Both the position numbers and the translations under genes were made by a program. 64,000 nt of DNA from Streptomyces tubercidicus. Its GTDB lineage: Bacteria; Actinomycetota; Actinomycetes; Streptomycetales; Streptomycetaceae. The stretch's first letter is position 1. The number at the start of each line of letters is the position of its first letter. Below are positions 9,144 through 17,814 of the stretch, in pieces. The notes under the pieces are model-generated. The model was given only the letters and a program-made list of their open reading frames with translations, made no database searches and was not told the DNA's origin. Where the stretch lies: contig NZ_CP114205.1 of the NCBI RefSeq assembly GCF_027497495.1, forward strand, positions 2,232,001 to 2,296,000, read 5' to 3'.

Positions 9144-9773
9144 ATGATGCACGACAGCAGGGGGATCATGGCCGGGCGCCCCGCGGACGGGCCCCGATCG
9201 GTCGAGGAGCTGCGCGCGGAGACCGCCACCGGCAAGCGCCTCAAATACGTCCATTTCTGGGGCCACGCCCCGCGGCGCGACGGCAGCCTGGGCGTGAGCT
9301 GCTTCAGCCAGTGGTGGCCCGCCGCCTTCACGGTCGACGGCGTCCGCTACGCCACCGCGGAGCACTGGATGATGGCCGGCAAGGCCCGGCTGTTCGGGGA
9401 CGCGGAGGCGGAGCGGCAGGCGGTCATGGCCCGCCACCCCCAGCAGGCCAAGAACGCCGGACGCCGGGTCCGCGGCTTCGACGAGGAAACCTGGCAGCGG
9501 CACCGCTTCGACCTGGTCGTCGAGGGCAGCATCCACAAGTTCGGGCAGGACACCGCGCTGCGCGCGTATCTGCTCGGCACGAACTCCCGGGTGCTGGTCG
9601 AGGCCAGCCCGGTGGACCGGATATGGGGCATCGGCCTCACCGCCGACGACGAGCGGGCCGGGAACCCGGCCCGCTGGCGGGGTCTGAACCTGCTGGGCTT
9701 CGCGCTGATGGCGGCCCGCCAGCGGCTGCGGGAAGCGGACGGGGCGGCGGGGGCGGCCGGAGCGGTGACATAG
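9144..9773 (+). CDS. NADAR-family protein (YbiA-like)
   Basis: 209-residue NADAR domain protein. Family hallmarks are CFSQWWPAAFTVDGVRYATA, EHWMMAGKARLFGD, a KFGQ motif at about residue 133, and a C-terminal WRGLNLLGFALM. Characterised relatives are N-glycosidases that cleave reactive riboflavin precursors, and some NADAR proteins reverse ADP-ribosylation of DNA. Which applies here is unknown. The start could be ATG 9144, 9147 or 9168. It is a single gene between a divergent operon and adenosine deaminase, with no DarT-like toxin beside it. Confidence 0.85.
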   Translation: MMHDSRGIMAGRPADGPRSVEELRAETATGKRLKYVHFWGHAPRRDGSLGVSCFSQWWPAAFTVDGVRYATAEHWMMAGKARLFGDAEAERQAVMARHPQQAKNAGRRVRGFDEETWQRHRFDLVVEGSIHKFGQDTALRAYLLGTNSRVLVEASPVDRIWGIGLTADDERAGNPARWRGLNLLGFALMAARQRLREADGAAGAAGAVT

Positions 9774-9945
9774 GGCAGACCGGGGCGGCCGGAGCGGGGG
9801 CGTAGGACAGGCCGGCCCCACCCAGCCTGCGGGCCCACTCGGTGCCCGGCCCCGCTCCCCCGCCATACCCCCGCCGTCCCCACCCCGCATAGCATGACCG
9901 GGGCCGTTCCGCGCACCCAGCGCACCCTTTGACCAGGAGGAACCG

Positions 9946-10968
9946 TTGTCCGATCTCGATGCCTTCATCGCGGGCCTGCCCAAGGCGGAGCTGCACGTCC
10001 ACCACGTCGGATCGGCCTCACCGCGCATCGTCTCCGAACTGGCGGCGCGGCACCCCGACTCCGCCGTCCCCACCGACCCCGAAGCGCTGGCCGACTACTT
10101 CACCTTCCGCGACTTCGCGCACTTCATCCAGGTCTATCTCTCCGTCGTGGACCTGATCCGCGATGCCGAGGACGTCCGGCTGCTGACCTACGAGGTCGCC
10201 CGGGACATGGCTCGCCAGCAGATCCGCTACGCCGAGCTGACCCTCACCCCGTTCAGCTCGGTCCGACGGGGCATTCCCGACGCCGCGTTCGTCGAGGCCA
10301 TCGAGGACGCCCGCAAGGCGGCGGAGTCGGAGCTGGGCGTGGTGCTGCGCTGGTGCTTCGACATCCCCGGCGAGGCGGGTCTGGAGGCCGCGGAGGAGAC
10401 CGCCAGGATCGCTTGCGATCTGCAGCCCGAGGGCCTGGTCTCGTTCGGCCTCGGCGGCCCGGAAATCGGCGTGCCGCGCCCGCAGTTCAAGCCGTACTTC
10501 GACCGCGCCCGCGCGGCCGGCCTGCACTCCGTGCCGCACGCCGGGGAGACCACCGGCCCCGGCACGATCTGGGACGCCCTCAACGATCTGGGTGCCGAGC
10601 GCATCGGCCACGGCACCAGCGCCACCCAGGACCCCCGGCTGCTGGCCCATCTCGCCGAGCACCGCATCCCGCTGGAGGTCTGCCCCACCTCCAACATCGC
10701 CACCCGCGCGGTGCGCACCCTGGCGGAGCACCCCGTCAAGGAAATGGCCGACGCGGGCGTCCTGGTCACCATCAACAGCGACGACCCGCCCATGTTCGGC
10801 ACCGACCTCAACACCGAATACGCCGTCGCCGCCCGGCTACTGGGGCTGAATGCCCATGGGCTGGCGGGTCTCGCCAAGAATGCCGTCACCGCGTCCTTCA
10901 TGGACACCGCCGCCAAGGCCCGGCTGACGGCCGAGATCGACAGCTACACGGCGTCCTGGCGCGGCTAG
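9946..10968 (+). CDS. add: adenosine deaminase family protein
   Basis: 340-residue TIM-barrel metal-dependent deaminase converting adenosine or deoxyadenosine to the inosine form. Metal ligands and catalytic residues are readable: HVH in KAELHVHHVGS, the HAGET block with the catalytic Glu, the GHGTS His, and the SDDPPMFGTDL block near the C-terminus. The HVHHVGS block differs from the usual HxHLDG, a variant that may alter substrate choice. The start is TTG 9946, supported by a strong AGGAGG at 9935-9940. It marks the left edge of the accessory block. Confidence 0.88.
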   Translation: MSDLDAFIAGLPKAELHVHHVGSASPRIVSELAARHPDSAVPTDPEALADYFTFRDFAHFIQVYLSVVDLIRDAEDVRLLTYEVARDMARQQIRYAELTLTPFSSVRRGIPDAAFVEAIEDARKAAESELGVVLRWCFDIPGEAGLEAAEETARIACDLQPEGLVSFGLGGPEIGVPRPQFKPYFDRARAAGLHSVPHAGETTGPGTIWDALNDLGAERIGHGTSATQDPRLLAHLAEHRIPLEVCPTSNIATRAVRTLAEHPVKEMADAGVLVTINSDDPPMFGTDLNTEYAVAARLLGLNAHGLAGLAKNAVTASFMDTAAKARLTAEIDSYTASWRG

Positions 10969-10998
10969 AGAGACGGGCCGTGCCGCCCTGACACCGGC

Positions 10999-11032
10999 TG
11001 CCCCGCCGCCCCGCACCGCGGCCGGCGGGGCA
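10999..11032 (+). terminator. adenosine deaminase terminator
   Basis: Ten-base-pair stem TGCCCCGCCG (10999-11008) with its exact complement at 11023-11032 and a 14-nt loop, 30 bases after the deaminase stop. Confidence 0.7.
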
Positions 11033-11597
11033 ACCCGCGGCACCCGTACGTCGTGCCGCACACGCACTGGACGCGCGCTCGCGTCCGGGCTCACGACAGC
11101 CTTGCATCGGCGTCAACGAACGGACCGTCAAGCCGAGTTCACAAGTGCCGCGAACAGGGCGCGGACGACTCTGGCCAGGCGCGGCGAACCCGGAGCCAGC
11201 CCTTTCGGCTCAATCGACCGCTGATGAATCCCGGCTGACGCCGTTTTCCGGAAGCGTCCTCAGAATCAATCGGGGAAGGTTTCCGGCTGCCGCCTTGCAG
11301 TTGCACCGACTTATCCGGCGCGGAATACCGGCCGGCCGGAATGGATTCTCTCCGATGCAACGCGGCAGGGAACTCCTTCCCTGGTTCGGTACGCGAGAAG
11401 TACGCACACGGGCCCAATACGGCGCCAGTTGGACACGCGTGTCCGGAAGATGACGAGGCATGTCGCTTACCTGCATCGTCCCGGGGTGCCGTGTTCGGGA
11501 AGTCTTACCTCCGTGGTTGGCCAGGCCGACCCTTCTCAACGGCAGGCACGTCTCAACGGCGGGCACGTGAACCGACTCAGGGCTCCCGGAGGAATCC
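11033..11597. promoter_or_regulatory. gene-free leader of the N-N operon
   Basis: About 565 bases without a credible gene between the deaminase terminator and the flavin monooxygenase. Composition is less G+C-biased than in the flanking genes. It holds a small hairpin (CAGGGAA, 11366-11372, with TTCCCTG, 11377-11383) and a 17-bp tandem direct repeat listed separately. The operon promoter should lie here, but I see no unambiguous -10/-35 pair. Confidence 0.5.
11534..11568 (+). repeat. 17-bp tandem direct repeat, candidate operator
   Basis: The unit TCTCAACGGC(A/G)GGCACG occurs at 11534-11550 and 11551-11567 with a single mismatch and no gap, ending 30 bases before the first gene of the operon. 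Directly repeated sites at this spacing are typical of activator binding (AraC and SARP families). An AraC-type and a StrR-type regulator are encoded downstream. Confidence 0.6.
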
Positions 11598-12842
11598 ATG
11601 GCGAAGGCTGAGCGCATCGATGCTGTAGTGGTCGGCGGCGGCATCGCCGGATCGGCCCTGGCGGCAGCGCTGGCGGGGGACGGATATGAGGTTCTGCTTC
11701 TTGAGCGCCAGACCGTCTACCGCGACAAGGTCCGCGGGGAGGTGGTCAATTGCTGGGGTGTGGTCGAACTGCGGCGGCTCGGTCTGGAGCAGGCCCTGCT
11801 GGACGCCGGCGGCACCTTCGTGAACCGCTTCGTCGGCTTCGACGAGACGATCGACCCGGAAACCGCCCAAGAGAATGCGCTGCACCTGGACGAGATGCTC
11901 CCGGAAATCCCGGGAGTTCTGGATGTGGGGCACCCGGAAGCCTGCGAAGCGCTGGCCACCGCCGCCGAGAACGCCGGCGCGACCGTCGTTCGCGGCGTAG
12001 GTGAAGTGAACGTGACCGGCGGGCCGAACCCGAGCGTCCGTTACGAACTCGACGACATGGAATACGAAGTCCCGTGCCGCATTGTTGTCGGCGCCGACGG
12101 CAGGATGTCGACCGTACGCCGCCAGCTGGACATCGCACTCGCTCAGACCTCGCCGAATTCATTGGGCGGCGGCATGCTTGTCGAAGACCTGCATGACTGG
12201 CCGGTCAATGTCACCTCTATCGGCACCGAAGGCGAGCTGCTCTACTTCGTTTTCCCGCGTGACGGCGCCCGGGCACGGCTCTATATTCTGCACGGCGTCG
12301 ATCAGAAGGGGCGCTTTTCCGGTCCCACCCGGCAGGCGGACTTCCTGAAGGCATTTCAGTTCCGATGCATACCCGGCAGTGAGATGTTTGCCTCGGCCAC
12401 GCCCTCCCAGTCCTGCGCGTTCTACCCGATGAACGACGCCTCGGCGGCCACCCCCATCGCCCCGGGCGCGGTGCTGGTCGGAGACGCCGCCGGGTGGAGC
12501 GACCCGGTCGTCGGGCAGGGGCTGTCCATTGCGCTGCGGGATGCCCGCTCGGTCCGGGAGGCGCTGCGGTCCCACAGCTCCTGGACGCCGGAGGCGTTCG
12601 AGGCGTACGCCGCGGAGCGCGCGGTACGCATGCGCCGCATCCGTATCTCCGGGTCGGTGCGCACCACGATGCAGATGACGTTCACCCCCGACGGCAGGGC
12701 CCGCCGCAAGGCCTACGCCAAGGCGATACAGGCCGATCCGATTCTGGCCGGCTCGCGGATGGCGACTTTCCAGGGACCGGACCAGGTCCCCGCCGAGTCC
12801 TTCGACCCGGGCGTCATCAAGCGCCTTTTCGCCCTCCAGTAG
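11598..12842 (+). CDS. FAD-dependent monooxygenase, PHBH-like
   Basis: 414-residue flavoprotein of the p-hydroxybenzoate hydroxylase/geranylgeranyl reductase fold. The N-terminal FAD motif is VVVGGGIAGSALAAAL (residues 10-25), RGE follows near residue 47, and the second FAD motif is GAVLVGDAAGWSDPVVGQG near residue 295. No membrane segments. It is the first gene of the operon, preceded by GGAGGAATCC ahead of ATG 11598. In this context it could oxidise the hydrazine intermediate or a late scaffold, but the substrate cannot be deduced. A saturase or dehydrogenase role is equally possible for this fold. Confidence 0.75.
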   Translation: MAKAERIDAVVVGGGIAGSALAAALAGDGYEVLLLERQTVYRDKVRGEVVNCWGVVELRRLGLEQALLDAGGTFVNRFVGFDETIDPETAQENALHLDEMLPEIPGVLDVGHPEACEALATAAENAGATVVRGVGEVNVTGGPNPSVRYELDDMEYEVPCRIVVGADGRMSTVRRQLDIALAQTSPNSLGGGMLVEDLHDWPVNVTSIGTEGELLYFVFPRDGARARLYILHGVDQKGRFSGPTRQADFLKAFQFRCIPGSEMFASATPSQSCAFYPMNDASAATPIAPGAVLVGDAAGWSDPVVGQGLSIALRDARSVREALRSHSSWTPEAFEAYAAERAVRMRRIRISGSVRTTMQMTFTPDGRARRKAYAKAIQADPILAGSRMATFQGPDQVPAESFDPGVIKRLFALQ

Positions 12843-12935
12843 ACGACGGCGCCCCACGGGTGCCGCTCGATCGAGCAGACCAGGTACGCCGCCGGCGCAG
12901 GCGCGTCGGCGACGACATGTCAACGAGGAGATTCC

Positions 12936-13292
12936 ATGTACGTGAAAACCGCTGCGGACGACGAGCAGATCCGCAAGAACGGCTGCGACCTGCGTCAGCT
13001 GTACCCGTGGGAGAACGTCGTCGTACCGCCGTGGAACAGCACGCTGTGTTCCATCCGGCCGTCCGAGTCGAGCGCCCCGCACGGCCACGCCACGGACGAG
13101 ACGTTCATCTTCACCGGCGGAAAGGGGCATGTGCGGATCGGCGAGGAGGAGCGCGCGGTCATCCCCGGGGACGTCATCTACATCCCGCACGGGACCCATC
13201 ACATCGTCACCAACACCAGTGACTCCGACCCGCTGACGTTCGTCAGCATCTACTGGCTCCAGCCTTCGGAGCAGGGCGAGGAGCAGCGATGA
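12936..13292 (+). CDS. cupin, N-N bond-forming partner candidate
   Basis: 118-residue single-domain cupin. Metal-binding residues are visible in the two conserved boxes: HGHATDETF (His, His, Glu) near residues 49-57 and IPHGTHH near 85-91. Its stop overlaps the start of the MetRS-like gene (ATGA), so the two proteins are made together. In the hydrazine-forming enzymes of other actinomycetes (s56-p1, triacsin and related pathways) a cupin domain is fused to a MetRS-like domain and carries out the rearrangement that makes the N-N bond. Here the same order is kept but as two polypeptides. The family assignment is secure; the function is inferred from context. Confidence 0.8.
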   Translation: MYVKTAADDEQIRKNGCDLRQLYPWENVVVPPWNSTLCSIRPSESSAPHGHATDETFIFTGGKGHVRIGEEERAVIPGDVIYIPHGTHHIVTNTSDSDPLTFVSIYWLQPSEQGEEQR

Positions 13293-14884
13293 CCGCCCCG
13301 CACCGGAAGCAGCGCATCAACGTCACCTTCTCCCCGCCCACCCCCAACGGGGACCTGCACCTGGGCCACTTGGCCGGACCGGTGCTGGGCAGCGACGTCT
13401 GTGCTCGCTCGCAGAAGGTCCTCGGCCACGACGTGGCGTTCTCGACCAGCACGGACGACAACCAGACCTACGTGGTCACCACCGCCGAACGCATGGGCAC
13501 CGGGCCCGAGGCACTGATCCAGCACGCGTTCAAGAGCGTCACCACCACCCTGGAGCGGGCCGGAGTCCAGGTCGATCTCTTCGAGCGGCCCGACGCGGCG
13601 TACACGGAGTTCGTCGAGGGCTTCTTCACCCACCTGTGGCGGCACGGCGCCTTCGACCAGCGGGAGGTGGAGCTTCCCTACGACGCCGAGGCCGGGGAGT
13701 ACCGGGCCGAGGCCTTCGTCACGGGCCGCTGCCCCGCCTGCCTGGCTCACGCCCGTGCCGGGGTGTGCGAGGCCTGCGGCGGCTACAACCTTCCCGCCGC
13801 CCTGCTGCCGAGCGGCACCGCCGCCGCCCTGCCGCGGCGCACGGCATCGATCTGGGTCCTGGACCTGGAGCGCTACCGCGCGCAGATCACCGACTGGTAC
13901 CGGGCCTCCGACGTGCGGCTCCGCCCCGACCTGGCCCGGGTCGTCTCCGACTCCCTCGCCACGCGCCTGCCCTACATCCCCATCACCTACCCCAGTACGT
14001 GGGGGATCGCGGTGGGCTGGGACGGCCCCGACGCCCCCGCCCAGGCCATCAACGCCTGGCCCGAGATCTACGTCGGGCATCTGTACTGGCTGGCTCAGGC
14101 CCGCAAGGCGGACCTGGGCGACTGCGACGAGCTGGTGCAGTTCATCGGTATCGACAACGGGTTCTACAACGCCTTCGTCTATGTGACGCTCTCGTTGCTG
14201 GCGGCCGAGCACGGCCTGCCGGTCGCCCTGCCCAAGACGCGCACCCTCACCAACCAGTACTACCTCCTGGAGGGCCGCAAGTTCTCCACCAGCAAGGGGG
14301 ATGTCCGCTGGGCCGGGGAGTATCTGGACAGCGTCGGCCGGGACCGGGCGCGCTTCGTGCTCGCCTTGACCAGCCCCGAGCTCCAGCAGTCGGAGTTCAG
14401 CGAGGAGATCGCCCTCTCGACGATCAACCGGCGCTTCGACGAGCCGATTTCCGCCCTCACCCGGGCACTGAACACCACCTTGGCCGGCCGCAGCGCCGAT
14501 ACCCCGCCGTCCTCCTGGTGGGCGGCCGCCCTGGCGGCCTCCCGGCAGCGGTTCGAGGAGGCCTACCGGCTGGAGACCTTCAGCATCCGCAAGGCCGCCG
14601 AGGCGCTGGCGCTGCACCTGGAGGTGCTCGCGCTGCGCAGCGAGCAGATCGACCTCGATGACCCGGCCGATGTCTCCGGCGCGCTGCTGTTCCTCTGGTC
14701 GCTGCGCACCCTCGCCTGGCCGGTCACCCCGGACCTCTCCGAGCAGGTGACCCAGTCCTTCAGCGCCCCCTCCGTCGTCGAGCAGGCCCCTTTGCTGGCC
14801 GAGCTCACCGAGCCACCGGCCGGCGCCTTCCGCGGCCTGAATACCCGACGTCCTGACCACGGCGCCCTGACCACGCCGTCCTGA
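13289..14884 (+). CDS. methionyl-tRNA-synthetase-like amino-acid-activating enzyme
   Basis: 531-residue class I synthetase of MetRS type. The HIGH-equivalent is HLGH (residues 24-27) in TPNGDLHLGHLAGP. The KMSKS-equivalent is KFSTSKG near residue 330. A Cys zinc knuckle lies between (CPAC and CEACGGY, about 148-165). ATP chemistry therefore looks intact. Coupled to the upstream cupin by a 4-bp overlap and followed by panD and an N-hydroxylase, it is most likely the adenylating half of an N-N ligase that esterifies an amino acid onto N6-hydroxylysine, not a tRNA-charging enzyme. A spare, drug-resistant MetRS is the alternative, but the neighbours speak against it. Confidence 0.82.
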   Translation: MTAPHRKQRINVTFSPPTPNGDLHLGHLAGPVLGSDVCARSQKVLGHDVAFSTSTDDNQTYVVTTAERMGTGPEALIQHAFKSVTTTLERAGVQVDLFERPDAAYTEFVEGFFTHLWRHGAFDQREVELPYDAEAGEYRAEAFVTGRCPACLAHARAGVCEACGGYNLPAALLPSGTAAALPRRTASIWVLDLERYRAQITDWYRASDVRLRPDLARVVSDSLATRLPYIPITYPSTWGIAVGWDGPDAPAQAINAWPEIYVGHLYWLAQARKADLGDCDELVQFIGIDNGFYNAFVYVTLSLLAAEHGLPVALPKTRTLTNQYYLLEGRKFSTSKGDVRWAGEYLDSVGRDRARFVLALTSPELQQSEFSEEIALSTINRRFDEPISALTRALNTTLAGRSADTPPSSWWAAALAASRQRFEEAYRLETFSIRKAAEALALHLEVLALRSEQIDLDDPADVSGALLFLWSLRTLAWPVTPDLSEQVTQSFSAPSVVEQAPLLAELTEPPAGAFRGLNTRRPDHGALTTPS

Positions 14885-14963
14885 CGTCACCGCCGGTACG
14901 ACGCCCGCATCGCGTACCGGCCGGCACCCCGCACCGAAACCGACACCACGAAGGAAGATCCTC

Positions 14964-15332
14964 ATGCTCCGCACGTTCATGAACTCGAAGATCCACCGCG
15001 CCTCCATCACCGACTGCAACCTCAACTACGTCGGCTCGATCACCGTCTCCCCCGAGCTGCTGGAGGCCGCGGGGATCGGCGTCCACGAGCTGGTGCACGT
15101 GGTCAACGTCAACAACGGCGCGCGGTTCGAGACCTACACCATCCTGGGCGCCCCGCACGCCAACGAGGTGATCGTCAACGGTGCCGCCGCACGCCTGGTG
15201 GAGCCCAAAGACAAGGTCATCATCATCAGCTATGCGCAGCTGACGGAGACCGAGCTCGCCGAGCACAAGTCCCGCGTGGTCCACGTGGACGAAGAGAACC
15301 GGATCACCAGCACCGAGCTCCAGAGCCACTGA
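14964..15332 (+). CDS. panD: aspartate 1-decarboxylase proenzyme (PanD)
   Basis: 122-residue pyruvoyl enzyme making beta-alanine and CO2 from L-aspartate. The self-processing site is the canonical Gly24-Ser25 in NYVGSITV; Lys9 (NSKIHRA) and Tyr58 (FETYTILG) are present, so it should be active. ATG 14964 follows GAAGGAAG. PanD normally serves pantothenate synthesis with panC and panB, and neither is here. Its position inside the operon suggests that beta-alanine feeds the pathway, most simply as the second nitrogen donor for the N-N ligase. Confidence 0.93.
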   Translation: MLRTFMNSKIHRASITDCNLNYVGSITVSPELLEAAGIGVHELVHVVNVNNGARFETYTILGAPHANEVIVNGAAARLVEPKDKVIIISYAQLTETELAEHKSRVVHVDEENRITSTELQSH

Positions 15333-15400
15333 ACCGGCGTGGACACCCGTCAACGACCTGCATCTTCGCGTCCCTGTATGCCCGAAGAGGACCATGACCA

Positions 15401-16735
15401 GTGACGAATCAACAGATTCATCCCGTACTCGGGGTGGGGTTCGGACCCGCGAACCTCTCCCTCGCGGTAACACTTGAAGAACTCGGCCATGGCGGCACCG
15501 CACACTTCATCGAGCGGGCCGACGGCTTCCAATGGCAGGAGCAGCAGCTGTTGCCCGGCGCGGACATCCAGAACAACCCGTTCCGCGACCTGGTGATGCA
15601 GCGTAATCAGTACAGCCGCTACACCTTCGTCAACTACCTTGCCGAGCAGGGTCAGTTGACCGACTACCTGCACCTGAACGCAAAGTTCCCGCTGCGGCGG
15701 GAGTACGCCGGTTACCTCGGCTGGGCGGCCGAAGCTTTCCGCGGCTCGGTGGACTACGGACAGTCCGCCACCGGGCTGTCCCTGATCACGGGGGATGACG
15801 GCGGCGAGCTGTTCGCGGTCCACACCGCGAGCGGCCGCCGCTACCTGGCAGAGACCGTCGTCATGGGCACCGGCCGCTCCCCGCGCATCCCCTACCCCTT
15901 CCAGGGCTTCCTGGGGCCGGACGTCTTCCACTCGACGCAGTATCTGTCCGCCATCGAGGGCCTGCGCGACCGGCGGATCAGGGTTGCCGTGGTGGGCGCC
16001 AGCCAGAGTTCCATCGAGATCATCCTCGATCTGCTGCGCCGCCCCAACGTCGAGCAGGTCACCTCCCTCCACCGCGGTATCGGATTCCGGCTCAAGGACA
16101 CCAGTCCCTACAGCCGGCAGGTGTTCCTCCCGCAATTCGTCGACTACTTCCACCCGTTGCCCAGCGAGACCAAGCAACGTATGCGGGAAGAACTCCGGTC
16201 GATCAACTACGCGGCATGCGACCAGGACGTCATCGACCAGCTCGTCACTGTGCAGCGCGAGTACGAGCTGGCCGGGTCCGACCGCCTGCGGATGGTGCCG
16301 TTCTCCGAGACGGCCGAGATCACCCGGGCGCCCGGCGGCGAGCACCGGCTGCGGGTACGCGATGTCAACCACGCCACGGAACAGACCCTCGACGCCGACG
16401 TGATCATTCTGGGCACGGGGTTCCGCGACTTCGGCACCGGGCCGAACGACGAGCCCTACCACCCCCTGCTGGAGGGCATCGCCCACCGGTTCCCCCTCGA
16501 CCGGGTCGGCGTTCCGGTCGTCGCACGGGACTACTCGATCGAGCTCACCGCCCAGGAGCACACGCCCACCCCGCGGCGGGTGTACCTCAACGGGCTGTGC
16601 GAGGCGAGTCACGGCATGGGAGACGCCGGAGCGCTGGCCATGCTCTCGGCCCGTTCCTCCGACATCGCCGAATCCCTGGTGGGCAAGGGCGAACGGACGG
16701 ACGAACGGCCCCTGGTCGCCGGGGCGCTGCGGTGA
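15401..16735 (+). CDS. lysine/ornithine N-hydroxylase (SidA/IucD family)
   Basis: 444-residue flavin N-monooxygenase that hydroxylates the side-chain amine of lysine or ornithine using NADPH and O2. Motifs: FAD site GVGFGPANLSLA (residues 11-22), QWQEQQLLPGADIQ substrate/FAD loop, NADPH site VVGASQSSIEIILDLL near 195-210, and ILGTGFRDF near 340. Full length for the family. The GTG start at 15401 is chosen because translation from it gives the family N-terminus; an ATG seven bases upstream is out of frame. With the cupin/MetRS pair it would supply N6-hydroxylysine. No siderophore synthetase gene is nearby. Confidence 0.9.
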   Translation: MTNQQIHPVLGVGFGPANLSLAVTLEELGHGGTAHFIERADGFQWQEQQLLPGADIQNNPFRDLVMQRNQYSRYTFVNYLAEQGQLTDYLHLNAKFPLRREYAGYLGWAAEAFRGSVDYGQSATGLSLITGDDGGELFAVHTASGRRYLAETVVMGTGRSPRIPYPFQGFLGPDVFHSTQYLSAIEGLRDRRIRVAVVGASQSSIEIILDLLRRPNVEQVTSLHRGIGFRLKDTSPYSRQVFLPQFVDYFHPLPSETKQRMREELRSINYAACDQDVIDQLVTVQREYELAGSDRLRMVPFSETAEITRAPGGEHRLRVRDVNHATEQTLDADVIILGTGFRDFGTGPNDEPYHPLLEGIAHRFPLDRVGVPVVARDYSIELTAQEHTPTPRRVYLNGLCEASHGMGDAGALAMLSARSSDIAESLVGKGERTDERPLVAGALR

Positions 16736-17814
16736 CGCAGTCCGTCGCCCGCGCGGATGTCGCCGTCGTCGGCGGCGGCATCATCGGCCTGGCCACTGCC
16801 GAACGGCTCACCGCGCAGCGACTGTCGGTGGTCCTGGTGGACGACTCGGGCATCGCCGGAGGAGCCACCGGGTCCTCCGGCGGGCTCATCCGCGCCTTCG
16901 ACCCCGACCAGGACCACGCGTCCTGGGCGGCACAGGGCCTGGAGCTCTACCTCCGGCGTGGCTGGCGGGGCACCTGGCCGCAGGTGCACGAGCACGGCAG
17001 CCTGACCCTCCTGCGCACCGCGGACCTGACCCGGCGCAGCGCGCAGACCAGCGCGCTGCGCGCGGCCGGCCATGACCTCGCGCTGCTGTCCGCGGACGAA
17101 ATACGCACCCGCTTTCCCGGGCTCGACGTACCCGACGACCTGGCGGGGGTGTACGAACCACGGGGCGGCTGGGTCCCGGCCCGGCAAGTGGCCCATGCGC
17201 TGCTGTGCGACGCGGGCCCCGGCCTGCGGGTACTGCGTGCACGGGCCACCGCCGTACGCACCGCCGACTCCCGCGTGACCGGCCTGGCCACCGATGCCGG
17301 CTCCGTACAGGCCCGCGCCGTCCTGCTCGCCGCCGGCGCCGGCAGCAGCCCGCTGGCCGCCTCTGTAGGAGTGCCCCTGCCCCTGCGCACCCGGTCGGTG
17401 GCCTATGGCCTCTTCGACCCGGGCATCAGCGCACCGAACGCCGCACTGCCGACCATCGTCGACGTCACCACCGGGGCGTGGGTGCGCAGATGGGATACGC
17501 ACCCGACGCTGCTCGCCGGTGTGCGCTCCAGTGCCACCGACGTACCGGAGACCGTGCGCACGGGCATCTCGGCGCCGGAGGAAGAGCGTATCCGCGGGGT
17601 CCTGCGCCGGCGTCTCCCGTGCCTGGCAGACGCCCCCGCGGTGGGCGGACGCACCGCCTACGACGCGCAGGCCCTTGCCGGAGGCGGCGCGGTCACCGCC
17701 TGGCCCGAACCGCGCGGTCTGGTCACCGCCACCGGCTGGAACGGCGGCGGGTTCAAGCTCGCCCCCGCCGTCGGCGCCCACACGGCCGCCCGGCTCCAAG
17801 AGGTGCTGACATGA
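16732..17814 (+). CDS. DAO-type FAD oxidase, hydrazino-acid release candidate
   Basis: 360-residue FAD-dependent oxidoreductase of the D-amino-acid oxidase/glycine oxidase family. Dinucleotide motif VAVVGGGIIGLATAERL (residues 10-26), then GGATGSSGGLIR; the C-terminal FAD loop is TATGWNGGGFKLAPAVG. GTG 16732 overlaps the stop of the N-hydroxylase gene (GTGA). In the s56-p1 pathway an FAD oxidase of this type cleaves the N-N-linked lysine adduct and frees the hydrazino acid. The same order of genes here supports that role by analogy only. Confidence 0.83.
   Translation: MTQSVARADVAVVGGGIIGLATAERLTAQRLSVVLVDDSGIAGGATGSSGGLIRAFDPDQDHASWAAQGLELYLRRGWRGTWPQVHEHGSLTLLRTADLTRRSAQTSALRAAGHDLALLSADEIRTRFPGLDVPDDLAGVYEPRGGWVPARQVAHALLCDAGPGLRVLRARATAVRTADSRVTGLATDAGSVQARAVLLAAGAGSSPLAASVGVPLPLRTRSVAYGLFDPGISAPNAALPTIVDVTTGAWVRRWDTHPTLLAGVRSSATDVPETVRTGISAPEEERIRGVLRRRLPCLADAPAVGGRTAYDAQALAGGGAVTAWPEPRGLVTATGWNGGGFKLAPAVGAHTAARLQEVLT

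Noticed and set aside
9144-9773. DarTG-like DNA ADP-ribosylation toxin-antitoxin
   Set aside because: A NADAR protein can be the antitoxin, but no DarT-like toxin gene adjoins it; the neighbours are metabolic.
7425-10073. 882-residue reading frame extending the aldehyde dehydrogenase upstream
   Set aside because: The upstream 1.1 kb runs antisense through the NADAR gene and has no family similarity; ATG 8942 gives a normal-length enzyme.
13289-14884. Housekeeping or resistance methionyl-tRNA synthetase
   Set aside because: Motifs alone allow it, but the four-base coupling to a cupin and the flanking panD, N-hydroxylase and FAD oxidase fit the N-N ligase pattern much better. Kept as the stated alternative.
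15401-16735. Siderophore cluster based on the N-hydroxylase
   Set aside because: No NIS or NRPS synthetase, acetyltransferase partner in the operon, or ferric-siderophore uptake gene is nearby.
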